Shown here piece by piece: positions 46,568 to 55,594 of a DNA stretch of 64,000 nt. Below the pieces are notes generated by a model. That model was not told the DNA's origin, searched no databases, and saw only the letters and a program-made list of their open reading frames with translations. Source of the stretch: Rhodoferax mekongensis. GTDB taxonomy: Bacteria > Pseudomonadota > Gammaproteobacteria > Burkholderiales > Burkholderiaceae_C. Every line of letters begins with the position of its first letter. The stretch's first letter is position 1. The stretch is taken from the NCBI RefSeq assembly GCF_032191775.1, contig NZ_CP132507.1, positions 2,877,001 through 2,941,000 on the forward strand, written 5' to 3'. Made by a program: the position numbers and the translations under genes.

Positions 46568-47331
46568 TTATCACTCCAAGAGTCGAATTACTAAAAATAG
46601 ATGCCAACCAGCACCCGTAATGCATGGTAAAGCTGACTTGAAGTAACAGACATCCCTCAATTGGGTGGTCTTTAGCAAAATTTAAGGTTGAATTTTTTTC
46701 TTCCTCAATCAAAAGATGTCGATTTGATTGATCCATTCACTTCAAATATCAAGATTAATTTGAGCCCTATTCAAAAAAAGACGAACTAAAAACTTTCATC
46801 CAACAAGAATGGCACTCTTGTCCTGGCTATTCAAATTCATCTTTCATTCAGCATAAAGATCATTCATATGCAGAGCCTCTCCCTTACAGCCCAAATTACA
46901 AAGACGAGAGTTCTGGAAACAACTGAGTTAAAGAGCGATTTTCTTTGTTCAAGTCTGATGTTGGCTTCTGTGGAAGATAAGCACACCAGTAAAAGCTAAC
47001 GATTAATGAACTCAATGGCGGCTTGGGAGGCATTTAATTCTGAGTAACCGCTTTGCAGTTCATGCCAAGACACCAATGCGCATAAGCGGCCAACTGTGCT
47101 GAGCCTCCCGAAGAGACACTTTTACTCCTAAAGTATTTTATGTGCAAAAGAAGTATGCAGTGCAAATGGGATTGATGGCACCATTCCGGCGAATTGTGTT
47201 GACATCATGAAGCTCAAATTGATGCGGATGGCAGTGAAGGAAAATGGATAGCGGCAATGACGTTAAATCTGCCAAAATTTTGAAAATATAAAATAAGGAG
47301 CTACACAACTGAAAATCAACTTCAGTCAATA
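46568..47331. other. AT-rich intergenic region, no gene seen
   Basis: About 760 bases. Short ORFs lack ribosome binding sites and coding-like composition. It contains the promoters of divergent genes. Confidence 0.4.
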
Positions 47332-47730
47332 ATGAAACCAATCTCACGCTTAACCAATCTAGTCACAAAACTATCAACAACATTCATAATCATCTTCGGA
47401 ATTATTTTAGGAATGGCATTAAGTGACTTGGCCACCTTATTTGCTCTACCGCATGGGTCTTACATGCTGCAGTTAGTACATGAGGAAACCCGACAGTCAG
47501 ACTTCATTTGTGCCAGAACAGGACTTCTAGTAGGACAGAATATTTCAACTGGAAATATCCGAACGAATGAGCAGGATGAGTGTTTTGTAATGGCTTCTGG
47601 AGTGCGCAATATAGATGGCTCTTTCGACGCCTATCCTCGATGGGAAACTTGGTATGGGCGATGGGTCTATCGGAATAAGCCGGTGAAAATTCCTGCATCG
47701 GACATCTTGTCTGTTCTCCGAATAATGTGA
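47332..47730 (+). CDS. Small secreted or membrane-anchored protein, paralogue 2 (convergent pair B)
   Basis: A 132-residue homologue of the 21690-22091 protein. It shares a hydrophobic N-terminal segment (about 15-32), SDLAT, H-E-E-T-R-Q-SD-x-x-C, DGSF and W-x-T-W-Y-GRW, with matching Cys positions. Its 3' end is 2 bases from the 3' end of a convergent lipoprotein gene, the same arrangement as at 21.7-22.5 kb. Sequence similarity is moderate, so the pair is old. Role unknown. Confidence 0.6.
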   Translation: MKPISRLTNLVTKLSTTFIIIFGIILGMALSDLATLFALPHGSYMLQLVHEETRQSDFICARTGLLVGQNISTGNIRTNEQDECFVMASGVRNIDGSFDAYPRWETWYGRWVYRNKPVKIPASDILSVLRIM

Positions 47731-47732
47731 AC

Positions 47733-48113
47733 TCATGGGCCCTTAGCTTCGATATATGAATGCCACCACGTTCCTGTGCGCTCATGACATGGCGTGCATT
47801 TAACTCCGCCAACTGATTGAATTCGAAATTCCGGTAGCAGTGGCAGATCTCCAGGACGCTCAATAGCAATATCAAAATAAACATTTTCTAGTCTATTATT
47901 TTCCTTAACCGAAAATCCAATATCTTTCGTTCTATCTTGTCCATTCACCCAAATAGACCACTGATTATCATGAAGATTTATTGAAATATCCGGATTATCT
48001 CTAATTAGCAAACTCCACGGAAAATAGTTTTCTCCCGGATGTAAAGATGGTGCGCAGCCTGCGAGAGAGCTTATAAAGAGGAGAATTACCCAACGCCAAT
48101 GAAATACATACAT
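47733..48113 (-). CDS. Lipoprotein, paralogue 2 (convergent pair B)
   Basis: A 126-residue lipoprotein with lipobox LAGC (Cys at about 20), then APSL-x-PGENYFP. It carries a CTPCH motif near the C-terminus (about 106-110), in the same place as CIGC of the 22 kb homologue. CxxCH is the haem-attachment sequence of c-type cytochromes, but a single short motif in such a small protein does not prove haem binding. Its convergent partner is the 47332 gene. Likely periplasmic face; function unknown. Confidence 0.6.
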   Translation of the reverse strand: MYVFHWRWVILLFISSLAGCAPSLHPGENYFPWSLLIRDNPDISINLHDNQWSIWVNGQDRTKDIGFSVKENNRLENVYFDIAIERPGDLPLLPEFRIQSVGGVKCTPCHERTGTWWHSYIEAKGP

Positions 48114-48267
48114 AGCTTACAACTCTCTGAAAAAACAATCTTCTTTATAAAATAGGTACCACACATCACAAGCTCTATAGCTCGTTAACAATCCAATACG
48201 ATGAATCTCTAGACTCTTAGCATTTTCTTCGCCTCGCCCATTCCTCAATTAGAGGTGGCGTTCGTAG

Positions 48268-48723
48268 TTAATGCGCCATATTGGAAAGTGGGCTCACATT
48301 ATGCTTAAGGGCAAGCATAAGAAAATGAGTAACAATAACTTGGGCGCTCTCTATGAGATGCACTCTATATTGTTCATTCCCCGGATCCAAGTCAATAGAA
48401 CCCTGGGCATCAAATACCACGACACCAAGAATTCCTAAATCCTTGCAATTTGTAGATTTGTCAATCGTGGCTTCAATACGGGCAGATGGCATATTCTGTC
48501 CGTTAAACTGTAGATACAGACGCAAAATGATTGCAGCAGTTCTATACCTCACAGCGACTGATTTCAGGTCAGCAGCCGGCTCAATCAACACACCTTTCAA
48601 CGGGCTTGAAGAACTTGCAAAGGAATTCAACTCCTTTTGAAATTCTATAAACTTCTCCTCTAAACGATTCAATATGTATTCTGATTTTTTAAGACAGTAG
48701 AGTGAATCCGCTTCAAATTTCAT
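48268..48723 (-). CDS. Hypothetical protein, 151 residues
   Basis: From ATG 48723 (MKFEADSLYCLKKSEY), chosen because AGGAGG lies 6 bases upstream; a longer frame to 48834 lacks signals. A helical N-terminus is followed by strands (LGILGVVVFDAQGSIDL) and a C-terminal helix. No known domain. It could belong with the convergent pair to its left, but the strand and spacing give no proof. Confidence 0.5.
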   Translation of the reverse strand: MKFEADSLYCLKKSEYILNRLEEKFIEFQKELNSFASSSSPLKGVLIEPAADLKSVAVRYRTAAIILRLYLQFNGQNMPSARIEATIDKSTNCKDLGILGVVVFDAQGSIDLDPGNEQYRVHLIESAQVIVTHFLMLALKHNVSPLSNMAH

Positions 48724-49571
48724 TTCTATCCTCCTAGATTCATGATCCGATTTCGTGTATTGATCACGATTCGTAGGCTGCATTATTTCCCGCCGTCTCT
48801 CATATTGAGAAAGCACTTTCACAATACAGTACAACTACTGGCCTAGGATAACGCAGGACCTTTCGCAATAATCAAGACTGCCTTTAGATTTCCTTAATTC
48901 CTGAGCATTTAGCCAAAAGACCAGCTAATGAATAAATGAAGTACACCTAAGCTCCTTCTTGCGCTGGTTAAGTCTGGATAATCTGCGCCTATTGAAAGTC
49001 TTATGCCTTAGCACATAGAGGCCAACATCAACCCAGTATCCTCAAAAACCTCGAACATGAAATCTCAGATCACACACAAGGTGCCACAGTTTTAGTTGGC
49101 ATCTAAAGAATTTAGTTCAAATTCTTTGAGCAAATCACTGACCAGTGCAATACTCACATTTCAAGTGAATTTAGACCGCCACAACAAATTAGTCCATGAA
49201 ACGCAATACGACACTGATTGGCTTCGCTTGAAAAATTATCAACTGCAATCTCAAAGCGGCAATGGAAATCCTATCAACCTCTCAGATTGAACGTAAGTTC
49301 TGCAAGATCTAGGTATACCATGCAGAATGCATGAGTTAAGTTGCTGATTTCGGGAAAAAATTCAAGGTCTCCCTCGCCAAAATAATACAACCATTGGTGA
49401 TTTTCACACGAAGTTTGAATATCACTTTTTACAATGTCGCAGATTGCGTTTAATGGTCCTAGTTAATCCGTCAAAAGTAAAAAAATGCATGAGCCTTATC
49501 TTCTTCAAATTAGTATGGACTTCATGGTGTTTTAATTGAACAGACCTTGAATAAAGGTGTCTATACATAAC
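48724..49571. other. AT-rich intergenic region, no supported gene
   Basis: About 850 bases with only weak ORFs. A 64-residue plus-strand frame at 49096 starts with TTG and has no ribosome binding site. Appears to be the boundary between the 47-48 kb genes and the nucleobase cluster. Confidence 0.4.
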
Positions 49572-50342
49572 ATGCAAACCATGTACGCTTTCATTGCTGG
49601 AGAAGTACGCGAACTTCAGCTGCCACCTAAAGACGCGGAAGTCCTCCCAGGGATTCAATGGGGGGCCTTTGATGAACTCATGACGCCTGCATATTGGCGC
49701 GGACAAGCCTGGCAGCATACAGAGTCAGGAGCATTTCGTGACTTTAGGCTTGGCAATACACTAAATGAAGAGGTTGCAGCGTGCCTTTTGGGAGGATGGG
49801 GCATGCCTGCAGAGCTTGCCCTCGCGGCTTTTGCTCGTGTGAGGGACAGCGGACTTTTGCTTCCGGGAACAACTGCGAGTGAAATTGAGTCACTCTTGGA
49901 AGAACCTTTTTTGATTAATGGCCGTCATCGCAAGTACAGATTTATCAGCCAGAAGTCCCATTACTTGAGTGCCTGTCTTGAACGTCTATCTGACTTTGTA
50001 CCTCCAGATTGCGATATAGAGTTTCGGGACCGCTTAAACGATTTTCCGGGAATAGGTTTGAAAACTGCTTCATGGATTGTGAGAAATCTTCGGCCAAATA
50101 GCGAAGTAGCTATTCTGGACATACACATATTGCGAGTTGGGGAGCACTTGGGACTATTCCCCACGACATGGCAACCTGCGACACACTACAGAGAATTAGA
50201 AAGTAAATTTGTAGCTTTTGCCAATGCGATTGATGTCTCAGCAGCCACTCTAGATGGACTAATGTGGGACCATATGCGCCGGATTTCGAACATCATTCGA
50301 AGGATAGAAGTCCGCTCGAAATTAGAAGTAGTTCTGGCATAG
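49572..50342 (+). CDS. OGG-like HhH-GPD DNA glycosylase
   Basis: A ~256-residue protein with the helix-hairpin-helix and catalytic Asp of the OGG1/AGOG class: LNDFPGIGLKTASWIVRNL at about 155-173, and VAILDIHILR at about 180-189. The aspartate in LDIH acts in base excision. Starts at ATG 49572 or 49581. In type IV CBASS an OGG-like protein (Cap11) occurs with a QueC-like enzyme. Here it lies convergent to the QueC-like operon, about 110 bases from its end, so it could be a functional partner or an independent repair enzyme. Confidence 0.75.
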   Translation: MQTMYAFIAGEVRELQLPPKDAEVLPGIQWGAFDELMTPAYWRGQAWQHTESGAFRDFRLGNTLNEEVAACLLGGWGMPAELALAAFARVRDSGLLLPGTTASEIESLLEEPFLINGRHRKYRFISQKSHYLSACLERLSDFVPPDCDIEFRDRLNDFPGIGLKTASWIVRNLRPNSEVAILDIHILRVGEHLGLFPTTWQPATHYRELESKFVAFANAIDVSAATLDGLMWDHMRRISNIIRRIEVRSKLEVVLA

Positions 50343-50452
50343 GCAATCAAAAAGACGTTTGTCATATAGACCAAAGTCTCCATATTTGGCAGCTCCCCCA
50401 GATGGTCAAGTCAACCGGAATACGCATACAAGGGTAGCAATAGAGTCTTGGA

Positions 50453-51352
50453 TTACTTGTGTAGGGCTTCAATCCAAGATGCAAGCAGTGTTCCTGCCGC
50501 ACCAGACGCCGTAGAGGAGAGGATGTCGTATACCTTGCGAAACAGGGTGGGATCGCTGTCAGAAATAGTTTTCGCTGCCGCCTCAATTTCTTTTCTATCC
50601 GCCAGAGCAGAAGGATTTGAAAGCTGGCTACTGAGGAGTTTCAGTGCCTGCTGAACCATTTCGTTGGAGCTATGCTGTCTGAGCAAATCAGCCATTTCAC
50701 GTATTGAGTCGTCCCTTGGTGTCAGGCTCATCGCAATGACCTGGTGCAAACGATTCAGCTGATGTTCCAGTGAGGAAATTCGATCATTTGAATTCGCGAC
50801 CGTCAGCGCGGTCAACCGTTTTTCAAATTCAAGCTCCACTTTTGCGATACCGAGCTTGTTGTTCAGTCTCATGATATCTATTTCACTGCTGAGTAGCTTC
50901 TCCGGGCCACTTATGCCCATCACAACGTCACCATATGTAGCCAGATCCCTCTCCACCACTTCACGCCATCCGGCTGGACTATTTATAGTCATTCGAACCA
51001 ATGTCCCAAACTGCTCGATACGGACAGTCATCTCTTGATCCGGATACTTCTGTTTTAGTACTTCTGAGAAGTAGCTAAGTAACGCAATTCCCGCTTGCTT
51101 GAGTTCAGCCGGGAATTCAATTAGTCGTTGAATTCCACCGTCTCGCGTTACGTTTTCTCCATGACGCAACATTGTCGCGCGAGCTTCTGTTGCTGCGGCT
51201 TGGATGATTTTTTCGCCCTCCTGCATTGCTCTTTCTTTTGCCTCTTCGACTATGGATTGGGCCCGCCTTTCAGCGTCGGCAAGTCTTGCGCCTATTTCGT
51301 TCTTTAGTTCTTCCAGAGGCTGTTGATCACTTTTTGGAAAACTATCATTCAT
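50453..51352 (-). CDS. Hypothetical coiled-coil protein, end of the nucleobase operon
   Basis: A 299-residue protein. The N-terminal ~55 residues form a strong amphipathic coiled coil (ADAERRAQSIVEEAKERAMQ), and a second helix-rich region follows around 170-230. A Gly/Ala-rich C-terminus (SSTASGAAGTLLASWIEAL) may associate with membrane. No domain known. It lies 195 bases after the nitroreductase gene on the same strand and likely closes the operon, possibly as effector. Confidence 0.55.
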   Translation of the reverse strand: MNDSFPKSDQQPLEELKNEIGARLADAERRAQSIVEEAKERAMQEGEKIIQAAATEARATMLRHGENVTRDGGIQRLIEFPAELKQAGIALLSYFSEVLKQKYPDQEMTVRIEQFGTLVRMTINSPAGWREVVERDLATYGDVVMGISGPEKLLSSEIDIMRLNNKLGIAKVELEFEKRLTALTVANSNDRISSLEHQLNRLHQVIAMSLTPRDDSIREMADLLRQHSSNEMVQQALKLLSSQLSNPSALADRKEIEAAAKTISDSDPTLFRKVYDILSSTASGAAGTLLASWIEALHK

Positions 51353-51547
51353 CTAGTTTTTCTCCATGAATTTAAAGAATGACATACATATCTCTACGTT
51401 GATTCCGTCAATGGATCCGCCATACTCGGTGCAATCTAACTGCAGTAGACCTGCAAAGGGACTTGATAGGTCTCTTATAGCCTGGTCATTAATATTGCTT
51501 CTACTGACGTTTTCCAACGGGATACGACTAAGAAGAATATTGGTTGA
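51353..51547. other. Intergenic within the nucleobase operon
   Basis: 195 bases without an ORF on the minus strand or a clear terminator. Confidence 0.3.
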
Positions 51548-52204
51548 CTACACTGTCCCGCCTATTGCACCTGTTCCTACAGCCCATAGTTTGTTGTTGG
51601 AGTCAAAGCTATTAGCCACTTCAGTCCCCAAAACTCCCATGGGACAAAAGCCAAGTCCAAACAACTCTGCGACCAGTCCTATTGTCTGCAACAATGCACC
51701 GGCATCTCGTAGAAGCAAAGACTCAAAGTTTTCATAAGCGATTTCAGGTCGAGCAATGTCAGCAATGAGGACTAGAAAGGCTCCGTTAGCTTTTGGCAGT
51801 ACTTGGTGACATTTTTCAATCCAGTGACGCCTTTTTTGTTCAGGGAATAGTAAGCGCTCAAGCTCAGCACGCTCGGCATTGACGAGATAGACATCCGACT
51901 CGAAAAACAGAATTACCGAAATCGGATGTAGTGCACCAGCTGAAACCGAAGGTCGTTTGGTACGTTTGAGGGCGTCAGCGTCATTCAGCCACCTAGGTTC
52001 CAGCGCGAAAAGGAGTGCGCCCGCCAAAAGGTCAAGAGGCACACGCTTCAACTCTCGAATAGACCTACGGCTTTCGAACACATCAACAAATGAACGTCCA
52101 TGCGGAACTTTGTACCGTTCAATGCCAGAGCTAAATTCCACAGGCCAACGAAAGTCGCTGTAAGCCTTCAAAGACAGTGGCACCGGCTCTTCAGTAAGGA
52201 GCAT
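51548..52204 (-). CDS. Nitroreductase/SagB-like flavoprotein
   Basis: A 218-residue protein with the nitroreductase pattern: FESRRSIRELKRVPL near 45-59, a PSVSAGALHP loop for FMN near 88-97, and a C-terminal DAGALLQTIGLVAELFGLGF. These flavin enzymes reduce substrates with NAD(P)H or, in the SagB class, oxidise azolines. The ATG lies 14 bases inside the QueC-like gene. It fits a pathway that makes or modifies a deazaguanine-type or peptide product. Confidence 0.7.
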   Translation of the reverse strand: MLLTEEPVPLSLKAYSDFRWPVEFSSGIERYKVPHGRSFVDVFESRRSIRELKRVPLDLLAGALLFALEPRWLNDADALKRTKRPSVSAGALHPISVILFFESDVYLVNAERAELERLLFPEQKRRHWIEKCHQVLPKANGAFLVLIADIARPEIAYENFESLLLRDAGALLQTIGLVAELFGLGFCPMGVLGTEVANSFDSNNKLWAVGTGAIGGTV

Positions 52205-52787
52205 GACCTAACTCCTCTAAGGTCTCGTAATGTTTGCGGCAACCTCTACACATTCCGCAAGCGTGACTGGATACATGGCATGAATGAGCCCATGCAAGGA
52301 TGTCTATAGGAACACCTGAGACTTTTATAAGTTCAGCCGCACTGAACTCAATAGCGGGTGCCCGTACTGTTAGCGCACCTTCTTGCATGCTCAACAATCT
52401 GCTCATATCCGAGACAAAGCTCATTCTTCCGTCAGCATGAAAGCCGTCAGTGCGCAAGCAACCGATTAGCAACTCCTTGGCACCGACTTGAATTGCTTTC
52501 ATTGCGCCAAGCGTAATGAGCATTTGATTCCTAAACGGCCACCACTCACTAGCTGGCGCCAGAGGATCAGCTGTGCGACCAACCATGTCGCCGCTCCCGA
52601 GTGCACTTAGGTCTGTTTCTATGACATGGTGCTCTATACCTAAGGAGTTGCAAACCGCTTTAGAAGCGTAGAGTTCAGCTTCAGCAGCCTTTTGACCGTA
52701 AAGGACAGTTATTCCAAAAGCCGGACGAATCCAAAAAGCGATCGCAACTGAGTCCATGCCTCCAGATAGGAGGAGTGCCGATTTCAT
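52191..52787 (-). CDS. QueC-like 7-cyano-7-deazaguanine synthase-family enzyme
   Basis: A 198-residue protein with the PP-loop SGGMDS (8-13) and a C-terminal zinc-binding CHVSSHACGMCRGC (four Cys around 168-181), the QueC signature. QueC proper makes preQ0. In defence contexts (type IV CBASS Cap9, Qat QatC) QueC-like proteins are reported to attach a deazaguanine to the N-terminus of a partner. Its ATG at 52787 overlaps the preceding stop as ATGA. No queD, queE or folE is nearby, so it may depend on cellular intermediates or act on other carboxylates. Confidence 0.87.
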   Translation of the reverse strand: MKSALLLSGGMDSVAIAFWIRPAFGITVLYGQKAAEAELYASKAVCNSLGIEHHVIETDLSALGSGDMVGRTADPLAPASEWWPFRNQMLITLGAMKAIQVGAKELLIGCLRTDGFHADGRMSFVSDMSRLLSMQEGALTVRAPAIEFSAAELIKVSGVPIDILAWAHSCHVSSHACGMCRGCRKHYETLEELGHAPY

Positions 52788-53983
52788 TTGTGCCATGCGC
52801 AATGGTGCATCGCAGTCACAAAGTCGTAAAAGACCTTGCAGCCTGAACCAACAACCATCTTCATGTCCTCTTCACTGACAGACTGTGCCAATGTGTACAC
52901 CGGTATACCTTTAGCGCGTGCATAACCGATTTCGAAGACAGTCCCAGTGTCGATACCATCCAAAAGTGCGAAGACGCGATCACAGCTATCAAGTGCCTCG
53001 AGATCTTTTGGCGCCACTTCCCAGGCAGGACCCGGGCCTACATCGTGAACGGGAGAAAAGACGTCAAGCCCTACCTCTGTAAGGCCGCGTCTCGCCTCAT
53101 CAATCATCCAGCGCTGCGCCAAATTGAAGAAAGGTCCGGCAAGATAGACGCGCCCTGGAACGACCGATACAGGTGTTCTGTCAATCTTGGCCAGTTCAGG
53201 TCGTGTGGGCGAAGGCAAGCTAAAGCTCTCAGCGTAGCATGACACTGCAACCGAGGCCTGAAGAGCAGCCTCTTTTGGTGTGAGCTTATGGACGGCCCAA
53301 CCAGCCGTAAAAATTGCTGCGAAAACGTCACCTGAACCTATGGTCCAAACATTCTCACTTTGGAACGCAGGAACTATTGACTTGCCGCCGTCGTGTGTAA
53401 ACACGAATGCACCAACGGCACCTGACTTGACTACAACAACTTCCGCGCCTGAATTCAATAACTTAGAGGCAGCCAAATCTACGTCCGATTCAGACGCCAT
53501 TGCGCAGATTTCACTTCTGTTCGCGACTATCGCCAAATGAGTAGCTTTACTACCGTTCTTCCAAAAGCTCTCTGGAGAGTAGGCTGACTGAGGATCGTAG
53601 ACACACCACTCGGCCTGAACTTTCGCATCACCATCCATCATTCCAAAACGAAGAACCACATCTCCATGAACCTCCAAAGTTGGGTTTCGATGAATTCTCC
53701 AAGGGGGAGGATGAATGGTCGGCGTTGACATGCAATGGACGTACTCAAATGAGATCGGTGCATTTGAGCTGTGGATGATTAACTCAAATCCATACACATT
53801 GGCCAACTGCTTAGCTCTTTGTTCCAATGAAGGTGCGAGCGCGGTAAACAACCTTACTTCGTCTATGTGACTGGAGAGCGCCGCGGCTGCGCGCCCAGCA
53901 GACCCAAAGACCTGATCCCATTCAGGCCAAAGGCAGTACTCTTGATAAACGCCACCAACCACTGCGATTGAAGTTTGCATCAT
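52784..53983 (-). CDS. PfkB-like kinase::nucleoside 2-deoxyribosyltransferase-like fusion
   Basis: About 399 residues in two parts. The first ~250 resemble PfkB carbohydrate kinases, with VWTIGSGDVFAAIFTAGW as the anion-hole/catalytic motif. The last ~130 are nucleoside 2-deoxyribosyltransferase-like: VYLAGPFFN, SPVHDVG, DSCDRVFALLDGIDTGTVF. The first type phosphorylates sugars or nucleosides and the second handles nucleoside glycosidic bonds, together suiting a nucleoside-modifying pathway. I chose the ATG at 53983, which overlaps the upstream stop (ATGATG); the next ATG is at 53980. Fusion of the two is unusual but fits neighbouring QueC-like chemistry. Confidence 0.8.
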   Translation of the reverse strand: MMQTSIAVVGGVYQEYCLWPEWDQVFGSAGRAAAALSSHIDEVRLFTALAPSLEQRAKQLANVYGFELIIHSSNAPISFEYVHCMSTPTIHPPPWRIHRNPTLEVHGDVVLRFGMMDGDAKVQAEWCVYDPQSAYSPESFWKNGSKATHLAIVANRSEICAMASESDVDLAASKLLNSGAEVVVVKSGAVGAFVFTHDGGKSIVPAFQSENVWTIGSGDVFAAIFTAGWAVHKLTPKEAALQASVAVSCYAESFSLPSPTRPELAKIDRTPVSVVPGRVYLAGPFFNLAQRWMIDEARRGLTEVGLDVFSPVHDVGPGPAWEVAPKDLEALDSCDRVFALLDGIDTGTVFEIGYARAKGIPVYTLAQSVSEEDMKMVVGSGCKVFYDFVTAMHHCAWHK

Positions 53984-54354
53984 GACAAATGCACCCGAAC
54001 TTGGCATGCTCCACCGTTGACTGATAGAACGCGAGCCTTGTAGTTACGTCCAGCTTGAATGCACTCAATGATTTGGAGCATTGAGCGCGAAGTGATGGTG
54101 CCCAATGCTTCGCCCTCTTGATCTAGCACTAATAGCCTTCTCGGTGGCCCCTCGATGAAAGCGACATCAAGGTCATCCCCCACCCGGACATTTCGAAGAC
54201 CATTTAATGAAGCTGAATTCAAAGTGGTTATTTCCTCCAGAACGCAAGGATCTGCGCCCCCTCCGATGGAAGTCGTTTGTTGAGAATTTTTTCCATCCTG
54301 AGCAGGCAGTGGCGCTGCTCTCCAGCTGTTTCCCGACGATGAACTACCCGACAT
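53980..54354 (-). CDS. Small protein with Ser/Gly-rich N-terminus (candidate modification target)
   Basis: A 124-residue protein from a well-supported ATG (AGGGAGAAGAA upstream). Its first residues are MSGSSSSGNSWRAAPLPAQ, flexible and small-side-chain-rich. The C-terminal ~75 residues (NVRVGDDLDVAFIEGPPRR, then LGTITSRSMLQIIECIQAG) look like a small HIRAN- or SH3-like barrel. It is the first gene of the operon, directly before the PfkB-NDT and QueC-like genes. Substrate proteins of QueC-like conjugases have a processed Gly- or Ser-rich N-terminus, so this is a plausible target; that is inference. Confidence 0.65.
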   Translation of the reverse strand: MSGSSSSGNSWRAAPLPAQDGKNSQQTTSIGGGADPCVLEEITTLNSASLNGLRNVRVGDDLDVAFIEGPPRRLLVLDQEGEALGTITSRSMLQIIECIQAGRNYKARVLSVNGGACQVRVHLS

Positions 54355-54512
54355 TTCTTCTCCCTATTTACTTTTGTTGCTTTCATGAAGACCTGACAAA
54401 ACTGAATAGCCTTCAATGCTGAAAAATGCCTACTCCAATTATTTGGATGGCCAATGACTCCCCAGTCATCAACGCGTCAGTGACTGGCGAACGGTTACTG
54501 GAAATCGTTTGT

Positions 54513-54707
54513 TTAGATTGGGCCGAGGTAGACAGTTAGGGTCAATCCTAGGTTCATGCCAAACGAGTAACTTTCTCCGCCGATGGCTCCACCGGAAGCT
54601 ATTAGTGAGCTTCCGCCCATGTCTTCTCTGGTGTTTCCATCAAGAAGAAACTGATGGGTCGGAGTTGCAGCCGTTGCGATTGAAGCGGCCAAAAACCCGA
54701 TGAACAA
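54513..54707 (-). pseudogene. Truncated secreted protein (LamG/PEP-CTERM-like N-terminus)
   Basis: A 64-residue frame with a signal-peptide-like N-terminus (FIGFLAASIATAA) and a segment GNTREDMGGSSLIASGGAIG with SFGMNLGL that resembles the start of LamG-type PEP-CTERM proteins. No ribosome binding site, and the frame stops where a domain should begin. It is probably a fragment. Confidence 0.35.
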
Positions 54708-54744
54708 ATTGCTGACGACAGCGTTATCTTTAGTTTTTTACATG

Positions 54745-54785
54745 CGTATCCACCAAAACTTACAATGTAAGTTTTGGTGGATACG
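54745..54785. repeat. 41-base palindrome
   Basis: Perfect 20-bp arms (CGTATCCACCAAAACTTACA and its reverse complement) around a single central A. It could form a cruciform. It lies about 40 bases upstream of the truncated secreted-protein frame. Confidence 0.85.
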
Positions 54786-55594
54786 GTGTCAAGCTTTGCG
54801 GATAATCCGCAGACCTAAGGAAGGCCGAGTGTTTGAAAACAAATCGGTAGCTCTATCTGAAGTTGTACAGACAATGCAAACGCGCTCGTGGTCTGATTCC
54901 GACGGTGCTCGAAGGTCTCAACTGCGGGGACAGCGACCACGTTTCAAAACAATTCTTTGTACGTAGACTCGTCCATTTAAGCTCCAGAGCAAATAGCGTT
55001 TCCTTGGCTGACCTAGAAGCGGTTATGTCACCTTGCCGACCATCTAACTTAAATGCGAGTGATAACACTTGCGCCTGTCATGGTGGGCGGCTTTAGGAAA
55101 AAGCCTTAACAGAGCGCCATCTTTGATTAGCAGCGTGCGTCGTCAATCTGATGAGCTGTGAACACCAATTCATATTTTTAGCAATCCAAAAGTCGGTAAG
55201 CTGAGTTCTTCTATCTAGAAACGTTGAACATCACCGGTTACGAACAACCAGTACCGCTCGTGCCAACGAGCAGCTGGATTGCAGCGTTAGCAGTTTTAGA
55301 GATTCGCAATTTGTCCGCTCTGAAACTGCCGTTAGTAAGCAGGTTTCAATAGGCGACCATGTATTGCGCAGCTCTTCAAAGTGAACCGCACCCAAGTGCC
55401 AAGAACTCCTGCTCATGCGGATCAGCTTTCCGTTAGATGTGACACCAATGTATGTCCTCTGGTCGCTGTGTCTTCACCGAGTCGGATTAAACGCAACGTC
55501 ACGAGGCGTGGGTCTCGAACGGGGCGCGTAACTGATCTAGCTAGTATCGGACCCAGATCACAATGCAGAGTTCTTATTTAGAAGGGAGGGAAAC
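54786..55594. other. Intergenic, no supported gene
   Basis: About 800 bases before the MBL-fold gene. A plausible ribosome binding site (GGGAGG) appears just before 55595. No ORF with coding-like composition. Confidence 0.4.

Noticed and set aside
46452-46736. 94-residue minus-strand frame overlapping the membrane protein gene
   Set aside because: It overlaps a better-supported gene in another frame and has no ribosome binding site.
47733-48113. c-type cytochrome from the CTPCH motif
   Set aside because: The homologous lipoprotein has CIGC without the His, and the protein lacks a cytochrome fold or distal ligand.
52191-52787. Housekeeping queuosine biosynthesis gene
   Set aside because: No queD, queE, queF or folE neighbours; the operon carries PfkB-NDT and nitroreductase genes instead.
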